Shown here: piece by piece, positions 18,616 to 28,619 of the stretch
How positions within the stretch are numbered: the stretch's first letter is position 1
How the letters are laid out: every line of letters starts with the position of its first letter
Assembly (NCBI RefSeq): GCF_021310995.1
Contig: NZ_CP054151.1
Coordinates: 1,493,723-1,557,722 of the forward strand
Source: Agrobacterium vaccinii
GTDB lineage: Bacteria; Pseudomonadota; Alphaproteobacteria; Rhizobiales; Rhizobiaceae
Direction: 5' to 3'
Length of the DNA stretch: 64,000 nt
The notes under the pieces: generated by a model
Told to the model about the DNA's origin: nothing
The model's input: only the letters and a program-made list of their open reading frames with translations
Database searches by the model: none
Program-made: the position numbers and the translations under genes

Positions 18616-18897
18616 CTATACGAAGCGGAACACGCCAATCGCATAGACAACCGAAAGAGCCAGTGCCCACCAAAGGCCGGGGCCGACGAGGCCAAGCCAA
18701 CCGAGGTGGATGAATGCGGAGCCGAGCAGCGACACGAACAACCGGTCGCCACGTGTCGTCTCGAAGCGTAGGATTCCAACGCGCGGATTGCCGCCGGGCG
18801 AGATATATTCCCAAACCGCCATGCCGATCAGCAGCAGCAATATGGTCAAAAAAAACAGCGCCGTTGGCAGCGTCCATGCCATCCAGGAAAAATTCAT
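18616..18897 (-). CDS. glpU: DUF2160 small membrane protein of the glycerol transporter
   Basis: The protein has 93 residues from ATG 18897. Its start overlaps the upstream stop codon by 4 bases (ATGA), so translation is probably coupled. Three hydrophobic segments are visible: 'ALFFLTILLLLIGMAVWEY', 'LGWLGLVGPGLWWALALSVV' and the end 'YAIGVFRFV'. 'YISPGGNPR.GILR.ETTRGDR' is the DUF2160 pattern. In R. leguminosarum glpU lies at the same place and its role is unclear. The gap to glpV is 79 bp. Confidence 0.85.
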   Translation of the reverse strand: MNFSWMAWTLPTALFFLTILLLLIGMAVWEYISPGGNPRVGILRFETTRGDRLFVSLLGSAFIHLGWLGLVGPGLWWALALSVVYAIGVFRFV

Positions 18898-19405
18898 GTT
18901 CTTTCTCCCTTTTCGCGAGTCGGTGCAGCCCATCCTAAAAATGCTTTTTTGGAATTTCGCGGCGTTGCTTTAACCCTTATCCAATGACGGCTCTCGTCAT
19001 ATTGAGGAATAGCTGAAGCTGGCGCGCGAAGTTCTTCATTTGGTTGCAATACGTTGGGTTCCGGTCTGAAGTTATTTGGTTTGTTCGCTACTGGCACGAG
19101 TTTGACAGATGGCTTCCAATTGGAGCGCTCGTCAAAAATCGCTTTGCCGACTTCCTTCCCCCACGACCAGCGAGAGGTTCGAAATGAAATTTCCAACTTC
19201 TGAACCACGACCGCGTCTGGACCTGAATTAGAAACTATCGTCAAAAAGGTTCTGTCGCGGTTATAGTCGGTTTCAGATGGAGCAAACACCGTTACACTTA
19301 GTTTGGTGCGCCTCAAAAACCATTGTATGAAGTTAGCAATCGCTATTAGCGTTGCTAACACCGCGCCATAAAGAGCAACCAAGTCGACGTCATCTAGATG
19401 TGTCA

Positions 19406-19406
<1 letters not shown>
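18894..19406 (-). CDS. Unknown single-pass membrane protein inside the glp operon
   Basis: The protein has 170 residues from ATG 19406, which shares one base with the glpQ stop (TGATG) and has GGGGAGAG upstream. Its own stop overlaps the glpU start. One N-terminal membrane helix ('LYGAVLATLIAIANFIQWFL') is followed by an approximately 130-residue soluble part with beta-strand character. The soluble part includes 'LSVTVFAPSETDYNRDRTFLT', 'SNSGPDAVVVQKLEISF', 'ELRAPASAIP' and 'WIRVKATPRNSKK', perhaps an Ig-like sandwich. I do not recognise a family. The published glpSTPQUV order has no gene here, so it is an insertion that kept perfect coupling. Confidence 0.75.
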
Positions 19407-20224
<818 letters not shown>

Positions 20225-20238
20225 GGTGGTCTCCTTTC

Positions 20239-21105
<867 letters not shown>

Positions 21106-21107
21106 GG

Positions 21108-22178
21108 TCAGGCTCCCGTACCAACGCGCCAGCTATCGGCGTAGATGCCGATTGCCTTGGGATCGAAAGTGACGCAGGGTTCAGACGGGATGTCGCCATC
21201 CTCAGGCACCACCACCGTTAGGGGATGACCGGCAAAGCTGGCGCGGACGATCTTTTGGCGACCGATATCCTCGACCTTGCTGATGGTAACCGGCATGCCC
21301 TCGCGACCGAGCGCGATGAATTCCGGGCGAATGCCGAGTTCCGTTTTTGCGCCTGTCTCAACATTTGGCGCCGCGTCGAGCAAGACATGCTGATCGCCTA
21401 TTTTCGCCTGCGCGCCATCCAGTGACACAGGCATGAAGTTCATGCCGGGAGAGCCGATGAAATAGCCGACGAAGGTGTGGCTTGGCCGCTCGAACAGTTC
21501 GGCAGGCGTGCCGATCTGCACGATCTGGCCGTCATACATCACGACGACCTTGTCTGCGAAGGTCATGGCTTCGGTCTGGTCGTGCGTGACATAGACCATG
21601 GTAAAGCCGAACTGTTTGTGCAGGCGCTTCAGTTGCGAGCGCAGCACCCACTTCATATGCGGGTCGATGACAGTCAGCGGCTCATCGAAGAGAATGGCGT
21701 TGACATCGTTGCGGACGAGACCGCGACCCAGCGAAATCTTCTGTTTCTGGTCCGCCGTCAGGCGGTGCGCGCGGCGCTTGGCCCAGGATGAGAGATCGAT
21801 CATCTCGAGAATTTCATTGACGCGCCTGTCGACATCCGGCTCCGAAACACCGCGATTGCGCAGCGGAAAGGCCAGATTGTCGTAGACGGTCATGGTGTCG
21901 TAGATGACCGGAAACTGGAACACCTGCGCAATGTTACGCTGTTCCGTCGGCAGGTCGGTCACGTCCTTTCCATCGAACAGAATGCGGCCATCCGACGGAT
22001 TGATGAGGCCGGAAATGATGTTGAGCAGGGTGGTCTTGCCGCACCCGGATGGGCCGAGCAGCGCGTAAGCACCGCCATCGCTCCACTCGTAATTCACTTC
22101 CTTTAAGGCATAATCATTGGCTGCCCTGGCCTTGGCGTTGTAGGCGTGGCGGATGTGATCGAGACTGATGCGTGCCAT
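21108..22178 (-). CDS. glpT: Glycerol ABC transporter ATPase with non-canonical signature
   Basis: The protein has 356 residues: an ATP-binding cassette followed by a C-terminal TOBE-like regulatory domain (about 240-356). Walker A 'GPSGCGKTT' and Walker B 'AILFDEPLTVID' are normal, but the signature reads 'LTADQKQKISLGRGL' in place of LSGGQ. GlpS keeps LSGGQ, so the GlpS/GlpT pair would be an asymmetric ATPase heterodimer with one degenerate site. Start ATG 22178, 12 bp after glpS. Confidence 0.9.
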   Translation of the reverse strand: MARISLDHIRHAYNAKARAANDYALKEVNYEWSDGGAYALLGPSGCGKTTLLNIISGLINPSDGRILFDGKDVTDLPTEQRNIAQVFQFPVIYDTMTVYDNLAFPLRNRGVSEPDVDRRVNEILEMIDLSSWAKRRAHRLTADQKQKISLGRGLVRNDVNAILFDEPLTVIDPHMKWVLRSQLKRLHKQFGFTMVYVTHDQTEAMTFADKVVVMYDGQIVQIGTPAELFERPSHTFVGYFIGSPGMNFMPVSLDGAQAKIGDQHVLLDAAPNVETGAKTELGIRPEFIALGREGMPVTISKVEDIGRQKIVRASFAGHPLTVVVPEDGDIPSEPCVTFDPKAIGIYADSWRVGTGA

Positions 22179-22190
22179 GGTCTCTTCTCC

Positions 22191-23273
22191 TCACGCGGCT
22201 ACTTGTTGCGGGGTGGCAAGCGAGTGGCCATTCGCATCGAACGCCATCAAATGGCGTGTATCCAGATAGATATCGATCTGGCGGTCGGGCTCGATATCCA
22301 GAATGCCGCGCGTCAGCATGACCCAGCGATTGCCGGCAAAATCGACGTGAATGAAGCTTTCGGAACCGGCGATTTCGGAGATCAGCGTTTTGGCGGCCAG
22401 CTTCACCGCGCCACTATCGGTGGGCGCCGGATAGAGATGGTGCGGATGGAACGCCACGGTCACGGGGCCATCGGCAATGCCTGAGAGGTGCGCTGGTACG
22501 TCGAAAACAGGCTGGCTATTGTGCAGAAACGAAGGACCGGAACGGCTCAGCGCGAAGATATTGAGTGGCGGGTCGGCGAAGGTCTTTGCAGAGACGAGAT
22601 CGACAGGGTTTCTGTAGAGATCGATGGTGGCGCCATATTGGGCGATGTGCCCCTTATGCATGGTGGCGGTATTGCCGCCCAGAAGCAGGGCTTCGGATGG
22701 CTCGGTCGTGGCGTAAACGAAGATCGCGCCGGACAAAGCGAAAATTTTCGGCAGTTCTTCGCGCAGCTCCTCACGCAGCTTGTAATCGAGGTTGGCAAGC
22801 GGCTCATCCAGCAGCACGAGGCTGGCATTCTTGACGATAGCGCGAGCAAGGGCCGTGCGCTGCTGTTGCCCGCCGGAAAGATTAAGCGGTGTACGATCGA
22901 GATAAGGTGTCAGCCGCAGCATGTCGGCAGCGCGCCGCACTTCGCGGTCTATGGTTGCCTTGTCCTTTTTGGCAATCCGCATGGGGGAGGCGATGTTCTC
23001 GTAAACGGTGAGCGCCGGGTAATTGATGAACTGCTGGTAGACCATGGCAACGCTGCGGTCTTGCACGCGCTTGCCGGTGACATTGGCACCATCGAACAGC
23101 AGCTGGCCCTCGGTCGGTTTGTCTAGACCGGCCATCAGCCGCATCAGCGATGTTTTTCCAGACAGCGTCGGCCCCAGCAGCACGTTCAACGTGCCGCGCT
23201 TGAGGGTCAGATTGGTTGGGTAGATGTGGTAATCACCACCCACCATCTTAGCAATGTTGCGTAATTCCAGCAT
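22191..23273 (-). CDS. glpS: Glycerol ABC transporter ATPase
   Basis: The protein has 360 residues. Start ATG 23273 ('MLELRNIAKMVGG') is chosen over the upstream in-frame codon at 23300. The cassette has Walker A 'GPTLSGKTS', signature 'LSGGQQQRTALARA' and Walker B 'LVLLDEPLANLD', plus a C-terminal TOBE-type domain. It works with GlpT as a heterodimer under GlpP/GlpQ. The gap to glpD is 72 bp. Confidence 0.9.
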   Translation of the reverse strand: MLELRNIAKMVGGDYHIYPTNLTLKRGTLNVLLGPTLSGKTSLMRLMAGLDKPTEGQLLFDGANVTGKRVQDRSVAMVYQQFINYPALTVYENIASPMRIAKKDKATIDREVRRAADMLRLTPYLDRTPLNLSGGQQQRTALARAIVKNASLVLLDEPLANLDYKLREELREELPKIFALSGAIFVYATTEPSEALLLGGNTATMHKGHIAQYGATIDLYRNPVDLVSAKTFADPPLNIFALSRSGPSFLHNSQPVFDVPAHLSGIADGPVTVAFHPHHLYPAPTDSGAVKLAAKTLISEIAGSESFIHVDFAGNRWVMLTRGILDIEPDRQIDIYLDTRHLMAFDANGHSLATPQQVAA

Positions 23274-23345
23274 GCTGTCCCGAGGCCTCCCAACCTGCAA
23301 GATATCTGCTTCAATGTCAGTCTTTTACGCCCTTTCGGGCGTTCA

Positions 23346-24854
23346 TCATGCGGCGATAGACGCCATGTAACTGTCGAGCGCGGCTGCCTCTTCCTTGGAA
23401 AAATGCAGGCCCTGCTTCGTTCTGCGCCACAGCACGTCGTCGCTGGTTCTTGCCCATTCCTGGCGCACTAGCCACTCGACTTCGCGCTCGTAAAGATCGC
23501 CTCCGAAATGCTGACCGAGCGCCTCCATGCTGGTCGCATCCCCAAGGATCGCATTTGCTTTCGTTCCGTAAAGACGCACCAGTCTGCGCGCCTGACGCTC
23601 GGATAGAAAGCTATATTTTGTGTTGAGCTTTTTAACTTCGGCCTCGTAGCCGGTGGCAGCGAAGTCACCGCCCGGAAGCGAGCTTTTTCCAGTCCAAGGT
23701 TTCCCCTTGTCGCCAATGGCCTCAGCCACTTTCTCAAGGGCATGTTCCGCCAGGCGGCGGTAGGTCGTCAGCTTGCCGCCGAAGACGTTCAGCAATGGTG
23801 CTTCACCGGAAGCATTCTCAAGCTTCAGAACGTAGTCGCGCGTGGCTTCCTGCGCACTGGACGCGCCATCGTCAAACAGCGGGCGAACCGCCGAATAGGT
23901 CCAGACGATATCGTCTTTCGTTACCGGTTCAGCGAAATATTCACTGGCGGCGTTGCAGAGGTAATCTGTCTCTTCGCTGCTGATTTTCACATCCGCCGGG
24001 TCACCCGTGTAATCCCGGTCGGTGGTACCAATCAGCGTGAAATCCGTCTCATAGGGAATGGCAAAAATGATGCGGTTGTCTGGGTTCTGGAAGAAGTAGG
24101 CCCTGACATCGTTGAACTTCTTTTTCACGATGATGTGGCTGCCCTGAACCAGCCGCACATTGTGCACTTGATTTTTGCCCGCCGCATTCGACAGCACATT
24201 GTCCACCCATGGGCCGGAGGCGTTCACCAGCATGCGCGCCTGCACGGTCTTAACGGTGCCGGTCGCGTTTTCCTTCACATCAACGTTCCAAAGCCCGCCT
24301 TCGCGACGAACCGAAACCACCTTTGCGCGGCTCATGATGTCGGCGCCTTTGTCGGCAGCGTCCCGCGCGTTCAGTACCACCAGACGCGCATCATCTACCC
24401 AACCATCCGAATATTCGAAGGCCTTGGTGAAGAGCGGCTTCAAAGGCTTGCCAGCGGGATCACGGCGCATGTCGAGCGACTTCGTAGCGGGCAGAAGCTT
24501 GCGGCCACCAAGATGGTCGTAGAGGAAGAGACCAAGACGAATAAGCCATGCCGGGCGGATGCCGCCCTTGTGGAACGGCAGAACGAAGCGCATCGGCCAG
24601 ATGATGTGCGGTGCCATGGCCCACAACACTTCGCGTTCCATCAGCGCTTCGCGCACAAGGCGGAACTCATAATGTTCGAGATAGCGAAGACCGCCGTGAA
24701 TGAGTTTGGTTGCGCCAGACGAGGTGCCGGAGGCGAAATCATTCATCTCGGCAAGGGTCACCGAATAGCCGCGACCGGCAGCATCACGGGCTATTCCGCA
24801 GCCATTGATGCCTCCACCGATCACGAAAATATCGCGGACCGCCTGCTCACTCAC
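23346..24854 (-). CDS. glpD: Aerobic glycerol-3-phosphate dehydrogenase
   Basis: The protein has 502 residues. The N-terminal FAD-binding motif is 'FVIGGGINGCGIARDAAGRG'. Further family signatures are 'SSGATKLIHGGLRYLE' and the C-terminal DAO_C helical domain. It oxidises sn-glycerol 3-phosphate to dihydroxyacetone phosphate at the inner membrane and passes electrons to quinone. It opens the structural part of the glp operon after glpR. Glycerol kinase (glpK) is not in this window, so phosphorylation must be encoded elsewhere. Confidence 0.95.
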   Translation of the reverse strand: MSEQAVRDIFVIGGGINGCGIARDAAGRGYSVTLAEMNDFASGTSSGATKLIHGGLRYLEHYEFRLVREALMEREVLWAMAPHIIWPMRFVLPFHKGGIRPAWLIRLGLFLYDHLGGRKLLPATKSLDMRRDPAGKPLKPLFTKAFEYSDGWVDDARLVVLNARDAADKGADIMSRAKVVSVRREGGLWNVDVKENATGTVKTVQARMLVNASGPWVDNVLSNAAGKNQVHNVRLVQGSHIIVKKKFNDVRAYFFQNPDNRIIFAIPYETDFTLIGTTDRDYTGDPADVKISSEETDYLCNAASEYFAEPVTKDDIVWTYSAVRPLFDDGASSAQEATRDYVLKLENASGEAPLLNVFGGKLTTYRRLAEHALEKVAEAIGDKGKPWTGKSSLPGGDFAATGYEAEVKKLNTKYSFLSERQARRLVRLYGTKANAILGDATSMEALGQHFGGDLYEREVEWLVRQEWARTSDDVLWRRTKQGLHFSKEEAAALDSYMASIAA

Positions 24855-24939
24855 CTTGTCTCTCCCTGCCGCGACATTCCGCCGCTTATTGTTGGAATTC
24901 GAAATTGAGGCGAGTTAAAATGAAAATAAAGTGAATGTC

Positions 24940-24958
24940 AAACGAATGTTAATCGTTT
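24940..24958. promoter_or_regulatory. GlpR-type operator candidate before glpD
   Basis: AAACGA-N7-TCGTTT is a perfect inverted repeat in the 103-bp gap between glpR and glpD. Its half-site matches the AACGA/TCGTT core of the larger repeat upstream of glpR. Confidence 0.45.
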
Positions 24959-25737
24959 CAATTTTCAGGCTGTAAACGTTCGCTTTCGATCAACCGAACG
25001 TCGTTTTCCTTGCAGATGGCTTTGACGGATGCAAGCGGACAGTGGTCCGTAATGAAGGTGTGGACTTGCGAGAGATGACCTATTCTCACCGGTGCCGTGC
25101 GGTCGAATTTGCTGGAGTCGGAGACCAGAATAACATGCCGAGCATTGGCGATGATGGCCTGCGCGACTTTCACCTCGCGAAAGTCGTAATCCAGCAACGC
25201 GCCATCCTTGTCGATGGCCGAGACACCGATCACGGCGTAGTCCACCTTGAATTGGCGGATGAAATCCACGGCAGCTTCACCGACAATACCGCCATCCGTG
25301 CCGCGCACCACACCACCGGCAATGACGACCTCAATACCGGGAAATATCCGTAACCTATTGGCAACATTGATATTGTTGGTAATTACCATCAGTTCTTGGT
25401 GATCTACCAGCGCCTCACCAACGGCCTCGGTGGTGGTGCCGATGTTGATGAATAATGACGATTTATGGGGAATGAGCCCGGCTGCAGCGCGACCTATCGC
25501 CTGTTTTTCCGTCGCGGCAATCGAGCGTCTGGCTTCATATTTCACGTTTTCGGTGCTGCTGGGAAAGATCGCGCCGCCATGAATTCGCGTCAGCGCACGC
25601 GCCTCGCAAAGATCGTTCAAATCCTTGCGAATGGTCTGCGCAGTGACTGAAAATCGCGTGGCGAGATCATCCACGCTGACCTTGCCTTCGGATTTCGCAA
25701 GTTCGATGATATCAATCTGGCGCGATGAGAAAAACAT
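24958..25737 (-). CDS. glpR: DeoR-family repressor of glycerol metabolism
   Basis: The protein has 259 residues. The N-terminal DeoR HTH ('FSSRQIDIIELAKSEGKVSVDDLATRFSVTAQTIRKDLNDL') binds DNA. The C-terminal DeoRC domain ('SLFINIGTTTEAVGEAL', 'GGIVGEAAVDFIRQFKVDYAVIGVSAID') senses a sugar phosphate, expected to be glycerol 3-phosphate. It lies upstream of glpD on the same strand and is divergent from the oppA-like gene. An inverted repeat of AACGAAA type directly upstream suggests autoregulation. Confidence 0.88.
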   Translation of the reverse strand: MFFSSRQIDIIELAKSEGKVSVDDLATRFSVTAQTIRKDLNDLCEARALTRIHGGAIFPSSTENVKYEARRSIAATEKQAIGRAAAGLIPHKSSLFINIGTTTEAVGEALVDHQELMVITNNINVANRLRIFPGIEVVIAGGVVRGTDGGIVGEAAVDFIRQFKVDYAVIGVSAIDKDGALLDYDFREVKVAQAIIANARHVILVSDSSKFDRTAPVRIGHLSQVHTFITDHCPLASVKAICKENDVRLIESERLQPEN

Positions 25738-25765
25738 GGAGGCTTCTATCCGGCAATATTTGTGG

Positions 25766-25802
25766 ACTTTCGTTTTATTTCATTTTTTTGAGAAACGAAA
25801 GT
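25766..25802. promoter_or_regulatory. GlpR operator candidate upstream of glpR
   Basis: ACTTTCGTTT (25766-25775) and AAACGAAAGT (25793-25802) are perfect 10-bp arms separated by 17 A/T-rich bases. They start 29 bp upstream of the glpR start codon. TTTCGTT/AACGAAA half-sites are usual for GlpR-type DeoR proteins. Confidence 0.5.
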
Positions 25803-25950
25803 GCGCTGACGCGCGGATAGGAGCAAGGTTTTCCACAATCACCGCCCTTACGACCCCTCTAATTTGTCCGCCTGATAAATATTGGGGTTGCGCCTCGACG
25901 CATTTTGTCCTTGTTTGCGCGTTCTCACACTTTATGGGGAAATTAAAAAA

Positions 25951-27549
25951 ATGAATTCTATAAAAACAACAACGCGTGCCGCAATCCTGCTAGGTTCGCT
26001 TCTGATTGGCGCCAGTTCAGCTCTCGCGGAAACCGTTCTTCATCGCGGTAATGCCGGGGAACCACAAACCCTCGATCAGGCACAGACCTCGATCAACATC
26101 GAAGCTTTCATTCTGAAAGACCTTTACGAAGGTCTGACCATTTATGATGCCGCCGGTAAGATCGTTCCCGGTGCAGCCGAAAGCTGGACGCTGTCTGACG
26201 ACGGCACCGTATACACATTCAAAATTCGCGCCGATGCCAAGTGGTCGGACGGTTCGCCTGTTACCGCCGAAGACTTCGTATTCTCCTTCAAGCGTGTCGA
26301 AGACCCGAAGACCGCCGCGAAATACGCCAATATTCTTTACCCCATCAAGAATGCCGAAAAGCTCAACAAGGGCGAAGGCAAGCTAGATGATCTCGGCATA
26401 AAGGCCGTCGACGAAAAGACGCTGGAAATCACGCTCGAGCGCCCGACCCCATTCTTTCTGGAGCTGCTCGCACACCAGACAGCGCTCCCTGTTTCCAAAG
26501 CAAGCGTCGAGAAGAACGGTGCTGACTTCGTCAAGCCCGGCGTCATGGTTTCTAACGGTGCCTATACGTTGCAGTCCCATGTTCCCAACGACAGCCTGAT
26601 TGTCGTCAAGAACCCTAACCACTGGGATGCCGCCAACACCAAGATCGATAAGGTGATCTTCTACCCAATCGATGACCAGGCTGCATCCGTTCGTCGCTTT
26701 GAAGCCAAAGAAATGGACCTTGCGTTCAACTTCTCCGCAGACCAGCTGGAGCGTTTGAAGAAGTCTTATGGTGAGCAGGTTCACGTCTCTCCGACGCTTG
26801 CGACCTATTATTACACCTTCGACACCCGCGAAGCGCCTTATAGCGACGTTCGCGTTCGCCGGGCTCTCTCCATGTCGGTAGACCGCGACTTCCTGGCTAA
26901 GGAAATCTACAGCGGCTCGCAGGTGCCTGCTTACTCCATGGTTCCGCCCGGCATGGACAGCTATGGCGAACCGGCAAAGGCCGATTTCGCCTCAATGTCG
27001 CAGCTAGATCGTGAAGACGAAGCGCTCAAGCTGATGAAGGAAGCCGGTTACGGTGAAGGCGCTAAGCCCCTGTCCATCGAAATCCGCTACAACACCAACC
27101 CTAACCATGAGCGTGTCGCCACCGCCATTGCGGACATGTGGAAAACCACGTTCGGCGCGAATGTTTCGCTGGTGAATCTCGATGTCGCCTCGCACTACGG
27201 TTACCTGCAGGAAGGCGGCAAGTACAATGTCGCGCGCGCTGGCTGGGTTGCTGACTATGCTGATGCCGAAAACTTCCTTAACCTTTCTGTCTCGTCCAAC
27301 ACGACGTTCAACTATTCGAAGTTCAACAATGCTGAATTCGATGCGCTGATGAAGAAGTCTTATGATGAGAAAGACCCTGCTGCGCGTTCCAAGCTGCTGC
27401 ATGATGCTGAAGCCATCCTGATGAAGGAGCAGCCGGTTGCGCCGCTGCTAACGCAGGCCGATCTCTGGCTGGTATCCAACCGCGTTAAGGGTTGGGAAGA
27501 CAATGCGGCCAACGAACACCTCAGCCGCTTCCTGAGCGTTTCCGAATAA
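25951..27549 (+). CDS. oppA: Oligopeptide ABC transporter substrate-binding protein
   Basis: The protein has 532 residues from ATG 25951; the longer open frame from 25882 would put sequence before the signal peptide. A Sec signal ('AAILLGSLLIGASSALA') is followed by an SBP_bac_5 domain: 'GEPQTLDQAQTSINIEAFILKDLYEGL', 'DAKWSDGSPVTAEDFVFSFKR' and 'VRRALSMSVDRDFL'. This is the OppA/DppA class that carries peptides in the periplasm. It starts the operon oppA-oppB-oppC-oppDF. Confidence 0.9.
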   Translation: MNSIKTTTRAAILLGSLLIGASSALAETVLHRGNAGEPQTLDQAQTSINIEAFILKDLYEGLTIYDAAGKIVPGAAESWTLSDDGTVYTFKIRADAKWSDGSPVTAEDFVFSFKRVEDPKTAAKYANILYPIKNAEKLNKGEGKLDDLGIKAVDEKTLEITLERPTPFFLELLAHQTALPVSKASVEKNGADFVKPGVMVSNGAYTLQSHVPNDSLIVVKNPNHWDAANTKIDKVIFYPIDDQAASVRRFEAKEMDLAFNFSADQLERLKKSYGEQVHVSPTLATYYYTFDTREAPYSDVRVRRALSMSVDRDFLAKEIYSGSQVPAYSMVPPGMDSYGEPAKADFASMSQLDREDEALKLMKEAGYGEGAKPLSIEIRYNTNPNHERVATAIADMWKTTFGANVSLVNLDVASHYGYLQEGGKYNVARAGWVADYADAENFLNLSVSSNTTFNYSKFNNAEFDALMKKSYDEKDPAARSKLLHDAEAILMKEQPVAPLLTQADLWLVSNRVKGWEDNAANEHLSRFLSVSE

Positions 27550-27575
27550 GCAGTGCTGCCACGGTGGTTTTGAAA

Positions 27576-27612
27576 CATGTCGCGCAAGGGCTCCAGGCTT
27601 TTGCGCGACATG
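27576..27612 (+). promoter_or_regulatory. Long intercistronic hairpin between oppA and oppB
   Basis: CATGTCGCGCAA (27576-27587) and TTGCGCGACATG (27601-27612) form a perfect 12-bp stem with a 13-base loop, 26 bp after oppA. It lacks a T tract. It probably protects the oppA message or partly ends transcription, giving more binding protein than permease. The remaining 80 bp to oppB show nothing else. Confidence 0.6.
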
Positions 27613-27695
27613 CTGAAAGAACGGGCGAAAGCGTGAAGGCGATGATAAAGTCGCGATATGCTAAGCCGCCGTGCCATGCCGGAGCCTGAAATATT

Positions 27696-28619
27696 ATGAT
27701 CTCTTTCGTCCTGCGCCGTTTGGCGAGCGCCGTGCCGACGTTGTTTATCGTCGTCACGATTTCTTTTTTTCTGATGCGATTTGCACCCGGCGGTCCGTTC
27801 AACCTTGAACGTCCGCTGCCCCCGCAGACCATGGAAAACCTGATGAGAACCTATCATCTGGATGAACCCTTGTGGCGTCAGTATCTGATCTACATGAAAA
27901 ACGCCGTCACCGGCGACTTCGGCCCCAGTTACATTTACAAAGACAACACCGTTGCCCAGCTGATTGGCAAGGGTCTGCCCTATTCGCTTGAGCTTGGTTT
28001 CTACGCGTTACTGCTGGCTTTGATCGGCGGCGTCTTGGCTGGTACGTTTGCGGCATTGCGGCAGAACAGCCTGTTCGACTTTTCTCTGATGTCTGTGTCG
28101 ACAGTCGGCGTTACCGTTCCGAACTTCGTCGTGGCACCCGTGCTGACGCTGGTTTTTGCGGTTCTGCTGGGTCTTTTGCCCGCCGGAAGCTGGGGTGACG
28201 GTTCTCTGCGCTATCTGCTGTTGCCGATGATTGCGCTGGCTTTGCCACAGCTTGCGGTCATTGCGCGTCTCACGCGCGGCTCGATGATCGAAGCCCTGCG
28301 CATGGACCATATTCGTACGGCAAAAGCTTATGGGCTTCCCAGCCGCACCGTCGTCATCGTCCACGCCATGCGCGCGGCCATGCTGCCGGTCGTATCCTAT
28401 CTCGCCCCTTGCGCGGCGGCTTTGCTGACTGGTTCTGCCGTCATCGAAACGATCTTCACCATTCCCGGTGTCGGTCGCTACTTCGTGCTGGGTGCCATCA
28501 ATCGTGACTATACGCTTGTCATGGGAACCGTCGTTCTCATCGCGCTCTTCGTCATTGTTTTCAATCTGGTGGTCGATATTCTGTACGGCCTTCTTGATCC
28601 GAGGGTCAGACATGACTGA
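27696..28619 (+). CDS. oppB: Oligopeptide ABC transporter permease B
   Basis: The protein has 307 residues, starting 'MISFVLRRLASAVPTLFIVVTISFFLMRFAPGGPF', the standard OppB/DppB N-terminus. It has six membrane helices and an EAA loop 'EALRMDHIRTAKAYGLPSRTVVIVHAMRAAMLPV'. It forms the inner-membrane channel with OppC. The stop codon overlaps the oppC start by 8 bases. Confidence 0.92.
   Translation: MISFVLRRLASAVPTLFIVVTISFFLMRFAPGGPFNLERPLPPQTMENLMRTYHLDEPLWRQYLIYMKNAVTGDFGPSYIYKDNTVAQLIGKGLPYSLELGFYALLLALIGGVLAGTFAALRQNSLFDFSLMSVSTVGVTVPNFVVAPVLTLVFAVLLGLLPAGSWGDGSLRYLLLPMIALALPQLAVIARLTRGSMIEALRMDHIRTAKAYGLPSRTVVIVHAMRAAMLPVVSYLAPCAAALLTGSAVIETIFTIPGVGRYFVLGAINRDYTLVMGTVVLIALFVIVFNLVVDILYGLLDPRVRHD

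Noticed and set aside
23742..24908. 388-codon open frame on the plus strand
   Set aside because: Antisense to glpD, whose FAD motif and family length are clear.
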